Part shown: in pieces, positions 23,988-36,078 of the stretch
Layout: each line of letters opens with the position of its first letter
Position numbering within the stretch: the stretch's first letter is position 1
Assembly: GCF_932294415.1 (NCBI RefSeq)
Contig: NC_065535.1
Span: 28,722,782-28,786,781 of the forward strand
Direction of reading: 5' to 3'
Source: Quercus robur
Taxonomy: Eukaryota > Streptophyta > Magnoliopsida > Fagales > Fagaceae
DNA length: 64,000 nucleotides
Translations under genes and position numbers: made by a program
The notes under the pieces: model-generated
The model's input: only the letters and a program-made list of their open reading frames with translations
Database searches by the model: none
What the model was told of the DNA's origin: nothing

Positions 23988-26900
23988 CTAGGAATTGTAG
24001 TTGTAAAGCTCACGAATGTTGATAGGAAAGCTAACGCTTTCATCCCCGTCTAGCAACATTTTGGCAATGATGATATTAGCAGCTTCTGTTGGGTGATATG
24101 CATCCCAAAACACATACTTTGATCGATCATCACACAGAGCAGAGGTTTTTGCATTAGGGCCCTTAAAGCAAACAAATGGTGGAAAGTTTCCTCCGCAACA
24201 TGGGTCATTTGCATTCTCAAATCCTAACAACATCCACAAAAAATTAAAAAAGAATTAGTGGACTTGAAAACTATTTGAAATTAAACCAATAAATGGTTAC
24301 AAAATCAAAGGAGTTTAAGGATTTAGGCTAGCTACCATATTGATGATAGTTTAGTATGATCCTCATGACAATATCAAAGGAGTTAGCATATACAAAAATA
24401 GCTTCTGGTCCCAACTGTTGATTTAATTGATCCAACGCCATGTTCAGTTTCTTATTGTAGCCTTGGATCAAGTCGTTCACTTTAATTGAGCATTTTCCAC
24501 TTGCTAGTAAATTAAGTGATCGAACAAATGGTATGCATCCTAGTGGTCCAACCCCAACCACAATGAACTTTCTTGCCCCCAGTTCATGTAATCGCTACAC
24601 AAAGCCATAGATAATAAATGATGTAATTGAATATCACCAACTTGAAAGAAGAAATATATTAAATGTTACTATATATCTATGTTCTTCAAATTATTATACC
24701 TTAATCTGTGCGGTTAAGTTGAAAACCATATAATCTTGGTAGGTAGAGGGAGAAACCTTGTCACCTTCAAAAAAGGGTATTGATGGTTGAACATAATTCA
24801 ATATGTCATTGGACCCAGTGGTTAGAGAGAAGATTGCCTTCTTTAAAAGTTCCTTTGTACCATTCTCTCTCATCACATTCACCATGTAATTTCTACTTTG
24901 CTCAAAATAGTTCACTTGCTCCCTTAATGGAACTCTCCCTATCTAATAAGTTCAAAAAAATTATTAAAAAAAAAAAAAAAAAAGATGAGAGAGAGAAGAA
25001 AAGAAGTGGTTCTAGTCAGTACTTTAGAAACTCAATTGATCATCTTGTGAATGAAATCAACGCTAACATATACTTACGAACAAGGATCCTGTTTCATCCA
25101 GTATGCCTGAGGCTCCGGAAGCATAATTTATTCCTCTATGAATTGCATCAACTTGAGTGTTTGGGGCTAAGTAAGGTGGGGGAAATGACTTGGATCCAAG
25201 GGCTTGACCTGATTTTACCACAATAAGCAAAATTTAATATTACAATCTATAATGGTTAATAGTAAATTTTAGCATGATTTATGGTTAATATAAACAATGT
25301 TATCTTTTTTCTTTAAAAAAAAAATTAATAATTTGATAGTTAGAAAAATGAGGAGGGAAAATTTGGGCTATGGTTCTCATAAAAAAGAAGAGACAAGTGT
25401 TATCTTCTTTATGAACAATTAAATTTAACAATATAATTCTTTGGTCAATATAACCATATAATTGAATCTAATTGGAGAATATAAAGTACAATATCTAAGG
25501 AATTGTACTTAAATTTTATCAATATATAAACCCCAAATCTCAATATCATTTGAACCCCAAAGTCCCAAACCATATTTAAACAAACGGTGTCATTATGAGT
25601 CACGAGTAAGAAACTCAAATTGTACACAAACACAAATATTCAAATGAATTTGTGCTGAAACCCACTAAATCATTAACAAGTTTATTATCTTTTTTGAAAA
25701 ATATGCATTACAACTTATATTTAAGCATTTATTAATGGGAAAGATTTTGTTGCATACTACAGTAATTGCTGCATAATAGGTTATATGACAGCAAAAAGAA
25801 AGCAACATATGTTCAAGGGCCCCTTGATCATGTACATATATTGCACATGACTTTAGGACACATGTTACTTTTTTTTTGGCTGCTACATAACCTATTATGC
25901 AGCAATTACCAGTAAAAATTTTTCCTTTATTAATTCTTAACATGTGCCTTAAAGCACTAGTTAACAACACCTATAAAATAAGTGTGCGTTTGGATTGAAC
26001 GTTTTAGTTGAAAGTTTGCGTTTGCGTTTGAAAAAGTGGGACCCACAACTAAAGTTAGTTGAAATGATTTTGCTGAAACTATTTGCTACAGTGGTATCCA
26101 AACATAATTTGCTACCGTGTTTTCACTCTAAATGGTCTCACTGTACTATCCTGCGTCAAGGCTGAGAGTGAAAATTAGTTTAAAATTATTTGCTACAATA
26201 TTTTTAGTTTTCAGCAAAATAAGCGGTATTCAAAGAGACCTTAAATTGTGAAATTCACCCACTGAACTTATAATAAATGTCATTTTCGAGAATATGAATG
26301 GGGGCAGTTGGGGGCAACATTTGCACATATTTATTTTTATCATTCTCCCTACTTACCGACCTTGGCATTAATGCCTTCTAATACTTTTCAGCAGATTTCT
26401 TTACCTAAACTTATTGCCAAAAAACTGTCATAGCATATTAATAAGAAAAATTATAGGACCAGAATCAATTATAAAGCCTTAATTTTAAAAGAAAAGGTAA
26501 AGTACTACCATATATAGTAACAATGTACCATAATGTCAGATTTACATATATATATATATATATATTTATATATATTCTCCGATTTGCTGTCAACCACATC
26601 GTTTATACTAGAACTAATAAGCTCAACACCGATAAAAAGGTGTCGGTACCTACTGAGTGACTAGTTACTTGCGAGACCAATCAATAGAGAATGAGACAGT
26701 TTCAACTTTCAATGGAGTGGCTAATGCCAAATATTATGTTCTAGAAGACCAAAGTACCAAACACACACTCAATGTGGGTTTGGTATTTTATTTAGATTGG
26801 TTTATTTTACTTAAGAAATAAGCTTCATAAAAATATAGTTAAGAAAAAAAAAAAAAACAAGCATGTATCATTACCCACAATGTCTGATATAGTTCGACCA

Positions 26901-27097
26901 TTGGTGAATCTGCCTGTGGGTTTACCACCAGAGGGCTTGAAATCAATGCCATAAGGAGGTGAATCTGCCTTTGAGAGTGTGAAAAGATAGTCATTGTTTC
27001 CAGCATCAACCAGAGAATCTCCAAACACAAATGAAGTAAAAGAAAGACATGGCAAGATATGCAAGGAGATAAACAAAAAAATAACGAAGATCTTCAT
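23988..27097 (-). CDS. secreted GDSL esterase/lipase, five exons
   Basis: Exons are 27097-26875, 25208-25078, 24942-24700, 24594-24336 and 24223-23988 on the minus strand. All have GT...AG borders and consistent phases, and give 363 aa, the usual length for plant GDSL lipases. Residues 1-20 ([20 protein letters not shown]) form a signal peptide. Block I is [13 protein letters not shown] with the nucleophile serine. The glycine of block II lies in [16 protein letters not shown], block III is GSNDILNY, and block V is [10 protein letters not shown] with the catalytic Asp and His. It should act as an extracellular or cell-wall acyl hydrolase; the natural substrate cannot be told from sequence. 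Intron 1 is 1.67 kb and carries MITE-like sequences. The frame is intact and I see no sign of decay. Confidence 0.95.
25762..25909. repeat. hairpin-forming inverted repeat in GDSL intron 1
   Basis: GTAATTGCTGCATAATAGG at 25762 and its exact inverse ending at 25909 open arms of about 55 bp. The arms are mostly complementary, with a loop of about 35 bp. It is either a small MITE or a hairpin transcript source. No clear target duplication was found. Confidence 0.7.
25983..26243. mobile_element. hAT-like MITE remnant in GDSL intron 1
   Basis: It begins GTGTGCGTTTGGATTGAACG and has the body GGGACCCACAACTAAAG, ATTTGCTACAGTGG and CTCACTGTACTATCC. It ends near GGTATTCAAAGAGACC. This composition (GCGTTTGGAT at the end, TGCTACAGT inside) is typical of a widespread plant hAT-type MITE group. 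The ends are only loosely inverted, so the element is old. A relative lies at 58603. Confidence 0.55.
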
Positions 27098-27164
27098 TGT
27101 TTTGAAAATTATATTGTAATTTGTAACCTTAACATAGTTAAATAAAATAGGATGGTTGAGTAGG

Positions 27165-27170
27165 TATATA
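27165..27170 (-). promoter_or_regulatory. candidate TATA box of the GDSL gene
   Basis: TATATA on the minus strand, about 70 bases before the GDSL start codon. The position suits a plant core promoter with a short leader, but AT-rich DNA makes chance matches common. Confidence 0.35.
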
Positions 27171-27924
27171 CGTATGGCCTGCCAAAGCAGGTAAGGGCAT
27201 CTTTGAACATGTCTCCCCCTCGTGGGAGACTAGGTCTATGAAATACTGACATATTACATGTGTTCATGACCTCATATTTGGAACAATGTTAGATCACACA
27301 ACCTTTTTTTTTTTTTTTTTCTCAAAAAAAAAAAAAAAAAACTATTTTTTTTTTTTTACATTTTTACCGTTTGTTAAGGTGTCATTACTTCAACATCATT
27401 TTTACATGGAATAAATTTACTATATTATCTTTAAAAACTAATGTGTAATCTAAAAAGTCATTTAGAATTTATTTATAGTTTTGCAAGTGGAACCGAATTT
27501 TCACATCCTCTCTTACAAGTATTGCCACTTCACTCAACAAAACCCACCATAACTCAAAAACACAAGAGAGGGTGTAAAAATTCGATGAAGTTTTTAGTGT
27601 CAATATATAGACTTGTTGGTTTATTTTTTTTTATGTTGATGAAGTGGCATCAATCACTTTATTATCACATTAATTTGTGAGTTTTTTGTAGTAAAATTTA
27701 TATTAGTTTTAATCCTTTTATGCCAAGAGCTTTATAGTTTAATTGGAACTTCTTAGTATTTCTAAGAGATCATTTCCCCCTCTATTGTAGCTATAGAATT
27801 TTTTTTTTTAAAAAAAAAAAAAAAATCCCTTTTACTTGAGTCCACAACTGAGTATTGACATTACCTTTGTTATATATTTACCTTTGTCATATAACAATCA
27901 CAACATGTTATGTAAAAATCAATC
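27171..27924. other. upstream flank of the GDSL gene
   Basis: No gene. Long T and A homopolymers stand at about 27304-27356 and 27790-27825. Confidence 0.4.
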
Positions 27925-28050
27925 GTTATATGAATTTTAATCAGCTTAATTGATAAATTCTATTACCATTGAATAAAAGATCTAAGATTCAAACTCTATC
28001 TACCCAAAAATCAATTGATATTTTTACTTAAAAATAACAATCATATCTTT
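27925..28050 (+). mobile_element. tRNA-derived SINE-like fragment
   Basis: TTAATCAGCTTAATTGATAA resembles an A box and CTAAGATTCAAACTCTATC a B box about 40 bp later. The 3' part AAATAACAATCAT matches the fragment at 29270. It is older and more diverged, and no clear duplication was found. Confidence 0.45.
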
Positions 28051-29265
28051 AAAAACAATAATATTATGAAACAAATTTGTGTACAAGATTTAATGACCAA
28101 AAGAAAGACCGTCCATTGTTTGATTAATTAATTAAGTGGGCTCCCTACTGGCAAGGCTGGTATGACAAACGTTAATGACGTCTTCTGCTGAGCAACTAGG
28201 AAGACTACGGATGGAACTAATTAGTGGCTTATCATTTTCACAAGACAACATTTTCGTGTAGACAGCCATAGATTTACAGGGTCCCAGTGAGTGTTTTACT
28301 TGTTAGACTGCATTAATTCATGTCTCAAATCTCTCGATGATTTTTACACACAAACTAAAAGATGCACATTCATTTGTCATTTTGAAATGACCACAACTTC
28401 TGTTGTTATATATTATTATATCATGATCTTCAATATTCTGTTTTTATTTTATTTTATTAATTCCCAAATTAAGGACAAAGGAAACCGACAGGAAACGAAA
28501 GGGAAAAAAAATGCATAACCACATTTGACCTTATAGAGAAAGATGATGCAAGAAGAAATGACTGAATCAGTATTTTGTTACATATTGTGCTATTCTTGAG
28601 AATCACAACAACATCACTGGAGATCTCCAGTACAACATTACGCAACATATATTATATATATAGTCCAAGAAGCACATATAATTATCTCATTAAAAAAAAG
28701 GATAATGTGAGGGGAAAAAAATGTTTGTATAATGAAGAAATTACTGATTATGCTGAAATATTAATTAATCAAATTATTTATCTTGTGGAATTGAAGAAAA
28801 TGCTGTAACATCGTAAGGATTTGTACAGGAGTTTAAAAAAAAAAAAAAAGGTTTGGCTTACTTCAAGTAATTTTATAACTAGACATGTCTTTTTGTTTTA
28901 AATATACAATAACAAGTGGTAATGAGTTTTAATCTCTACATTTTATTTAATTAGTGGATGAAGTAACAATTTCTCATTAAAACAAAAAAAGATTCCAGTT
29001 AAAATAGTACTGGAAGAAAGTCAAACTAAAAAAAAAAAAAAATTGTAGCATAATCCGCAATGGCAGCGGAATTATGAAGAGACAAGGGAGGGTCATCACC
29101 ATGTCCCATAAATTTTTTTTTCAAATTAAGATTTGAGAGTTTGTGGGTCCAAAAAAATTCACACCTGGTCAACAAAAATTAAAAAAAACCAACAACCCCA
29201 CCTCCAAATCCAAATAACGCAGCTCATGTATTAGCTAGGAAAGGTGGGTTTCAGAGCTAGGAAAT
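28051..29265. other. gene-free stretch
   Basis: AT-rich DNA with A-runs; no gene, RNA or clear element recognised. Confidence 0.4.
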
Positions 29266-29269
29266 GTGG

Positions 29270-29395
29270 GTTTCAGAATTTTAACTCAATTGATAAAGTC
29301 TTTTGTAGTTGAATAAAAAATTTAAGGTTCGATCCTCACTTATATCATAAACCAATTGATGTATTGATCTAATAATAAAAGACAATCATTAACAG
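29270..29395 (+). mobile_element. tRNA-derived SINE-like element
   Basis: TTTTAACTCAATTGATAAAG (A-box-like) is followed by AAGGTTCGATCCTCACTT, a near-perfect RNA polymerase III B box. It ends in AATAATAAAAGACAATCATT, shared with the copy at 27925. Confidence 0.6.
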
Positions 29396-29620
29396 CTAGC
29401 AAACGCTATAGATTAAAATTATCTCTTTAAAAAAAAAAAGTATTAGCTAGGTGTTTTTTTGAAGTTTGTCATGTCGAAATTTTTTGTTTTGGCTCAACCC
29501 CTTGAATTTGTAAAGAATAAAAAGATCATTTCGGAAGTGCAGCCCAGTGTTTGAATGCTGCATTTTTGTTTGTAGCTGCTTTTGGCTTTGTGTTTCCTAA
29601 TAATTTTTTTGCAAATTATC

Positions 29621-29676
29621 CCCCCACCCCCCACCCCCCCCCCCCCCCCAAAAAAAAAAAAAAAAAAAAAAAAAAA
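29621..29676. repeat. homopolymer junction: C-run then A-run
   Basis: A C-rich run with a few A's passes directly into more than 25 A's. The open frame across it on the minus strand is an artefact of low complexity. Confidence 0.9.
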
Positions 29677-29846
29677 CCCATCCTCGGAATTGAAAACTGT
29701 GTTAAAAAACCCGAAAAGTAAAATGATCAATTAAACCATATATATATATATATATATATATTACTTATGGTCCCTTTCCAAAACAAAAACAGAATTCCCA
29801 TTTTACAAGCAAAACAAAAACAAATATCTTATCAACAAAAAAAGAA

Positions 29847-30420
29847 TGTTAGGTTTTAGATGGTCAAATTTCATGAAATTGTAATCTAGATTGAGTTTGT
29901 AATGTCTATCAAAAGAAGACTGTTACTAAAGATTTCAATTGAGTTTCGATTGCTCCTCAATAAATCAAAATTACAGTTTTGATGGATCAAAAGATGAATT
30001 TTGATTGATATTCGACAGCGGCTTAGTCAATTGAGAATCGCTGACTAAGTCAATGACCGGTTTTAATGAAGTCGGTGCCTTTCTCATGCTTAAGAGAAAA
30101 ATCCGGTGTTCCTAAACCAGGTAAAAGGTGAACACTGCTTGAATAAAGGGTTATTTTGTTCTTTGTTGATGGAAAAAGTCGATGATCATGTATTGGGCAA
30201 AAGGTGATCATCAAACACATTGCATGTAATGGCATAAGGTTAGGAGGAGTAGACGTATTGAGTACCTCTCTGGAGGATAGCGAGTGAGTTTAGATTTTGT
30301 GTCGTGAGTTTTACTTGTTTTATTATATGTCCGCATATATTGTTGTTACCCTAATAAATTTAAGGTTTTAAACTTGCACAGTAGCTTATTTTACAAACTA
30401 CACGCTAGGTTTTTTTATTT
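29847..30420 (+). repeat. possible LTR fragment of a Copia-type element
   Basis: It starts TGTTAGGTTTTAGATGG, like LTR ends elsewhere in the window. It contains TCGATTGCTCCTCAAT- and GATTGATATTCGAC-type motifs similar to those of the LTR at 16898. The right border is not clear and no partner copy was found. Confidence 0.35.
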
Positions 30421-32346
30421 TTTATTTTATGATCTGCCACTACCCTATTTTTGTTTTTTGTGTTTTTTTTTTTCAAATTTGGTTGAGAGGAGTTGTTTGC
30501 ATGAAAAGCTGCATTAGTATGTGCTTTTCATGACAGGTGTGCTGCTTTGTTGGAACAGTTTTGAGAGAGATTGCATCATTTTGCATTTTCTGCATAATTT
30601 TGCTTATGCTTAATTAATTGCATGTTTGCTCTATTTATTCAATTGACTCAAAATCAATCAAAAATTATTGAAGTGTTTAAGTGATCTTATGTTTTTACTA
30701 ATGTCTCTCAACTATATCTCAATCAATTGAAGCATTTTCTCAACGGCCTCTTGACTCTTACTAGATCAATCAAGATTTCTCTTGTTTGTACATGTTGGTG
30801 ACTCTCAGAATTTAGGAATGAATACTCTCATGTTGGTTCCACCGATGGTTGAGTAAAAGACACTCTGGTGATGGTACTGCATAACAATTGAGGTGTAACC
30901 ACAAATGGTTTGGTAGAAGGCACGTACAAAATGGAAGAGATTTGTTGAAATATTCATATGTAAGTGGTGTGACTAATTAAGCGGTGAAATAATCCCCCAT
31001 TGAATAATATTGATAAGAATGAGTGAATGAGTAGATAATAATGTAATCGGGCCCGAACTCATTGACTTAATTAAGTTTTTGGGTTAAGTGATGCTCATAT
31101 ATATTATATTAAACTCTCAATTAGAATTTTTCCATGACACTGGCGCTTGCCGCATGCCCAATGGTTTTAAGTTATTTAGCACATGTCCGAGACACAAGAA
31201 CATTATATTCTTAATTCACATAGCTGTGTGGTGAAGGATATTAAGCTGGAAATTAACTTAAATAGATTTTTAATACAATTAATATTGACAAAGACTTCGT
31301 TATAACCTACAAATGGAGGCCTTTATGGTTTATATGTACTGACCTTTAACTAAAACAATCTAGAAAAGAATTTCGATAATATTGAAATCCATCTTGTGAT
31401 ATTTGTATACATCCATTGTATCATTGTATGGCCTAAAATGAATTTCATGTCACCACATTTTCCTTTCTCCATTTGTTAGAGGCTTAGAGCCAATGAATTT
31501 CATGGTTGGTGCCACATTTTCCATGCTGTCTCGCAGCAACTGATGTCATCCAAAAATATATTGATTATTAGTAGTTGAATCAAGAAAATAAATAGGCGTA
31601 TATTAGGTTTAAGTGATATAAGTTCGAACTCCTTATTATAACATCAACACACTTGGCACAAATTTACTTGTTAGAGTAACGATCTGACTATGATCTTTCG
31701 GTGAGCAATCACACCGTCCAATCATGGTCCAACCACTTTTCTGGGCTCAAGTTCTTAGAAGTTAAATCCACTTAAAGCATGGGCAGGATCTTTTTGTTGA
31801 TATTGTTGACATTTTTTGTATTACTTAAAATAAAATAGGGTCTTTTTTTTTTTTTTAGAGTAAAAAATAGGGTTTTGTTAATTGATGTTTTTTGGACATT
31901 TGTTAATAAGTTATTAAAAAAAATTACAACTTTTATGAATAATATAAAAAGTTGTAAAAAAAAAGTCAATTATTTTTTTTCTTTTTTAAAAAAAAAATCT
32001 AAAAATATTTTATAAGTCAATTTTTTAAAGCATTTGTTATCATTTCTTAAAAAAAAAAAAAACCATAGGCCTAGGTAACATTTAAATTTATATCTATATT
32101 TAGATGTGCGTCAATGTTTATATTTACATTTACATATACGTCTACGTCTATATCTAAATCTATATTTCTAGCAAAATTAGATTTTACATTACTATAATGA
32201 CAGTAAGTAGTACCAACTAGTTAGGCCTAATTTTATAATTAAAAGAATAAAAACTAATTCAGGCCAAATTAAGGAATAATGGTGGATTTAAACTAGCTAT
32301 TATAATATAATGAATTTTTGTTTTTAAAAGTCTATATTTTTGCATG
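30421..32346. other. gene-free stretch of probable decayed repeats
   Basis: No coding domain was recognised on either strand. It ends in a TAT(C/A)TATATTT-type degenerate microsatellite (about 32085-32165) and a segment (CTAGTTAGGCCTAAT, about 32216) that recurs near 40785 and 52860. Confidence 0.4.
31832..31873 (-). repeat. micro-retroposon footprint with 10-bp target duplication
   Basis: AAAATAGGGT at 31832-31841 and 31864-31873 flanks a T-run followed by AGAGTAA. Confidence 0.5.
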
Positions 32347-32351
32347 ACATC

Positions 32352-33142
32352 TGTGGGGCCCGATAATTTATGGGCCAGGCCCACTTGCTCATGGGGAATC
32401 CAAAGGCCCAAGCCGAAGAAGGCTATGGCCCAAGCTCAATAATATAAAGCACGAAGTGGCCCGGAGATGCAGCCGAGTACAGTTCAGTCCTCGGCAGACC
32501 CAATGTTCCATTGAGAAGAGGGGTAAAAAAGGTATAGGAACAAACTTGAAAGAAAACCTAAAATATCTCGGGAAAGCTGCCCTTACTACCCTCCCCAGAT
32601 AAGACTCTGCACCTAACAGAACCGGATTCTTCGGCTTTTTCGACCACCCCCAACGATTCTGGGATTAGACTGACGGGACAAATATCAGTCTTGGAAAGGT
32701 TGACCCTACACGTGGACGAAGGATAGCGAACGTAGGCTAGTATAAAAGAAAAGGTAAGTAATCTGTAGGAGGGGGGGGGGGGAATAATGGCCAAAAAGTA
32801 GAGCCTCCCATCCCACCTCCAGGAGAAAGAATCCATGAGTGAAAACACTTTAACAATGTATGCACACCGCAAAAAACCCACCGCCGGGTAACCGGGGGAA
32901 GAGCCTAATGCTCCTCGGACAAAGTCCGAGGAGTCCAATCCCTCAGGTTACGAAGCTGTAGAGCCTGGATGTTCAGGTTAAACCCCTTTTTTACATGAGT
33001 TCGCCTAAAATCAAGTCCGGACCATCGCCCCGTGATCAAAGGCAAGCCTTTTAAACCCACTCTCTACAAATCATATTGTGAGGGATCTTTCATGTGCGAG
33101 CCCAACATCATTCTTGGGCCGTTAAATAATCGTGTCCCTACA
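32352..33142 (+). repeat. 5' LTR of the 4.5-kb element
   Basis: 791 bp, TG...CA ends. It contains a G-run near 32770-32782 and a TATAAAAG box at about 32740, a candidate promoter for the element. Confidence 0.93.
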
Positions 33143-33143
33143 A

Positions 33144-33161
33144 TTGGCGCCGTCTGTGGGG
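33144..33161 (+). other. primer-binding site of the 4.5-kb element
   Basis: TTGGCGCCGTCTGTGGGG directly follows the LTR. The same core, TTGGCGCCGT, is used by the Gypsy element at 41150. Confidence 0.8.
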
Positions 33162-33420
33162 AAAGGCTTGCGCGTTGGCGCAGGTGGCGTTTGAGTCAAC
33201 TCTCTAGCAAGCAGAGATTCGCGGGTTTTCCCCCATCTCCGGTGACATGCAGTTGTTGTTCCGACATAAACTTCTGCCAGGGGCTACGTCCTGCAGTGCC
33301 AACGGCACGAGCAACTCTAGGGGCTTTCGGCCTCAAGCCAACTCTCCCCGCCATGGTCAAGGGGCTGACTTGCGAAAAAGCAAACAAGTACAAAAAAGTA
33401 CACAAAGAAAAAACTACAAG

Positions 33421-34266
33421 TTTTGGACAGAACCAAGGCCTTGCATGGTCCTCAGACTCAAGCCTATGGGGAAACCAAGTACTCAAAAAAGTTTTGGACA
33501 GAACCAAGGCCTTGCATGGTCCTCGGACTCAAGCCTATGGGGAAACCAAATACTAAAAAAAAATTTTGGACAGAACCAAGGCCTTGCATGGTCCTCGGAC
33601 TCAAGCCTATGGGGAAACCAAGTACTCAAAAAAGTTTTGGACAGAACCAAGGCTTTGCATGGTCCTCGGACTCAAGCCTATGGGGAAACCAAGTACTCAA
33701 AAAAGTTTTGGACAGAACCAAGGCCTTGCATGGTCCTCGGACTCAAGCCTATGGGGAAACCAAGTACTCAAAAAAGTTTTGGACAGAACCAAGGCTTTGC
33801 ATGGTCCTCGGACTCAAGCCTATGGGGAAACCAAGTACTCAAAAAAGTTTTGGACAGAACCAAGGCCTTGCATGGTCCTCGGACTCAAGCCTATGGGGAA
33901 AACAAGTACTCAAAAAAAGTTTTGGACAGAACCAAGGCCTTGCATGGTCTTCGGACTCAAGCCTATGGGGAAACCAAGTACTCAAAAAAAGTTTTGGACA
34001 GAACCAAGGCCTTGCATGGTCCTCAGACTCAAGCCTATGGGGAAACCAAATACTTAAAGAAAAAAGTTTTGGACAGAACCAAGGCTTTGCATGGTCCTCG
34101 GACTCAAGCCTATGGGGAAACCAAGTACTCAAAAAAGTTTTGGACAGAACCAAGGCCTTGCATGGTCCTCGGACTCAAGCCTATGGGGAAACCAAGTACT
34201 CAAAAAAAGTTTTGGACAGAACCAAGGCCTTGCATGGTCCTCGGACTCAAGCCTATGGGGAAAGTC
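33421..34266 (+). repeat. 71-bp tandem array, about twelve copies
   Basis: The unit starts TTTTGGACAGAACCAAGG and ends in AAGTACTCAAAAAA. Starts fall at 33421, 33492, 33564, 33635, 33706, 33777 and 33848 and continue to about 34210. Units differ by single bases or one extra A. Because 71 is not a multiple of three and no frame of the unit has a stop, long open frames (up to 348 codons) run through it in all three plus frames. This argues against a conserved protein. Confidence 0.95.
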
Positions 34267-35119
34267 CTCGGCTCAAATACTGTAAAAGGTTAAGGCCAGT
34301 AAGAGTGTAAGAAGATGGCGAAACGCCCCACTGTTCAGTAGCCTAAGGGGGCTGTTCATTTTGCGGGTGATATGTCTTCGGATGGATACTTCCTACACCG
34401 CATCGAGCACTCAGTTCTCATCTCGGCTAGTTTTAGGATAAGTATCATTCTTCACAGGTCGGCATTGTTGTGCCAAACAACTCTATTAAAGTTATGGTTA
34501 CACCTATTTCTTAGCAAGTATTTTGGCCCTAGTTGTCATTGATTCAAATGCTATATTTTTGTGCCGAACAGCACTTACAAATTCGTAAAAACGCCTTTCT
34601 CTTTGATAAGGGGTTAAGGACCCAAGTATTGTACTCTAAGGTCGACAGTATTGTGCTCGGCCGATTCAGTAAGCTCATCATAATATCCTTTATGTTCCTG
34701 CCTAATGGGAGTTTCAGCCCTAAGTATCATTTGTTCGATTCAGTATTATTGAGCAGGATTATTTTTATAAACACAGAGCAAGATCTTTTTATTAACTGGA
34801 ACTTTGGTCCTAGACGTCGGTCACGGTTTAAAAATAAAAAGAATTTACAATACTGTATGTCTATGCATTGCGTTATCATTTTGAAAACATAGAAATATAA
34901 CATGCGAAGTAAAATGATAACAATTTTTATTAATATAAAGATGTATTACAACGTACAAAGAGGGGCTTAAACAAGCTTATACAAAAGGTGAACTGCCGAA
35001 ACAACGATAACATCAGCAATACAGATAAGTAAACAGTCAGGTGTCTTTTAAACTCGTTTTCAAAGTCTCTCCAATCTCTGCCTCAGTATCGCCCATATTG
35101 AGAGAGGGACCGTCTTTAG
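34267..35119. other. internal non-coding part of the 4.5-kb element
   Basis: No domain recognised. The stretch around 34910-34960 (TTTTTATTAATATAAAG... ) could be the 3' end of a minus-strand transcript paired with the antisense frame at 35569-36006. Confidence 0.35.
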
Positions 35120-35340
35120 AAAAAAATGGAGGAGATGGAAGAAGAAAATGGAGGAGATGGAAGAAGAAGATGGAGGAGATGAATGAGGAAGATGGAGGAG
35201 ATGAATGAAAAGAAGGAGGAGAAGAAGAGGGAAGAGATGAAAATGAAGAAAAAGGAGCAAAAGAGGGAGAAGGAAAAGCACCAGGATGGATCTGGTGGTG
35301 GAAAGAAGAAGAAAGAGAGGCAAAAGGAGGCGCTAGTGAA
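35120..35340 (+). repeat. GA-rich low-complexity stretch
   Basis: Repeats of GGAGATGGAAGAAGA and GAATGA units. It encodes only E/K/M-rich sequence on plus and L/S/F-rich sequence on minus, so I do not call a protein. Confidence 0.85.
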
Positions 35341-35568
35341 CGAAGAGAGGAAGAAGCAGGGGCACTTAGTCCCTGCCCCGGTCCTGACTCCTAACACACT
35401 AGTGCCATGTTAGATATGCTCATGAGAGAGCGGGTGGTACTGATAATGGGTGTCCTCGACTCAGTCACGCCGAAAGTGAGACGTGACGAGTCCCTGCTTC
35501 GGATTTTGGCTGAAAGGAAGGTGAGACAAATCTTGAGTCTCCGCCATCCTTGCCCTGACCGAGCCATT

Positions 35569-36006
35569 TCAAGCTTTATTAGAACATGGTGGTTTTGGGA
35601 GGGGAATGGTTTCTTCATTGCTTATTACTATGGTGAACGTATTACAGGTTAAGGTATAATCAGAGGGTAAAAGTAAACTCTGGGAGGAATCTAAGGGATT
35701 CAGGTATGAGAGAACCAACTCTTGTTTTTTCTCTTTATATGAGGGACGAAGAGGAGGGTACTTAATGTGTTCAGATCTCCAAGGAAATCCACCAACAAGA
35801 ATATGCCCGTTCCGCTCCCCCACACCATCAGTAACCATTAAATCTGAGGGGTCTCGTGAAGGGAAACTATTAAAGACACGCTTTGGATAACCAAACGGCA
35901 TGAGCGCATCGTGAACAAATTAAGAGGAACATCTCGTAGACCGGTACATTTCCTGGGCAGGTGAAGAATCGCCAACGCCAGTCAAAGGCTGAATTAAATG
36001 AGCCAT
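35569..36006 (-). pseudogene. antisense open frame of the 4.5-kb element, function unknown
   Basis: Starting at the ATG at 36006 the minus strand reads MAHLIQPLTGVGDSSPAQEM, then a stop near CSS. It is then open from MPFGYPKRVFNSFPSRDPSD through VTDGVGERNGHILVGG to the stop at 35569. Codon use and composition look protein-like, unlike the low-complexity sequence next to it. I do not recognise the family. It lies opposite to the element's own transcription, like the accessory frame of the Gypsy element. One internal stop suggests this copy is broken. Confidence 0.45.
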
Positions 36007-36061
36007 AATAAAGGCTCGGTATTACCAAAACCCCCCTCTCCAACCAAGAGGTCGGACAACA

Positions 36062-36078
36062 GGGTTTTGAGGGGCTAT
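36062..36078 (+). other. polypurine tract of the 4.5-kb element
   Basis: GGGTTTTGAGGGGCTAT directly precedes the 3' LTR. The GGGGCTAT core is identical to the corresponding site of the Gypsy element at 41150. Confidence 0.75.

Noticed and set aside
30050..31360. Possible polyprotein remnants between the LTR-like fragment and 31.4 kb
   Set aside because: No frame on either strand gave a recognisable gag, protease, integrase or reverse transcriptase motif.
33247..34310. Open frames of 348, 295 and 163 codons as repeat-protein genes
   Set aside because: All three frames of the same 71-bp tandem unit are open. No domain is recognisable, and the array sits in the leader position of a non-autonomous LTR element.
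35060..35413. Lysine/glutamate-rich and leucine/serine-rich frames
   Set aside because: Both follow from a GA-rich low-complexity stretch read on the two strands.
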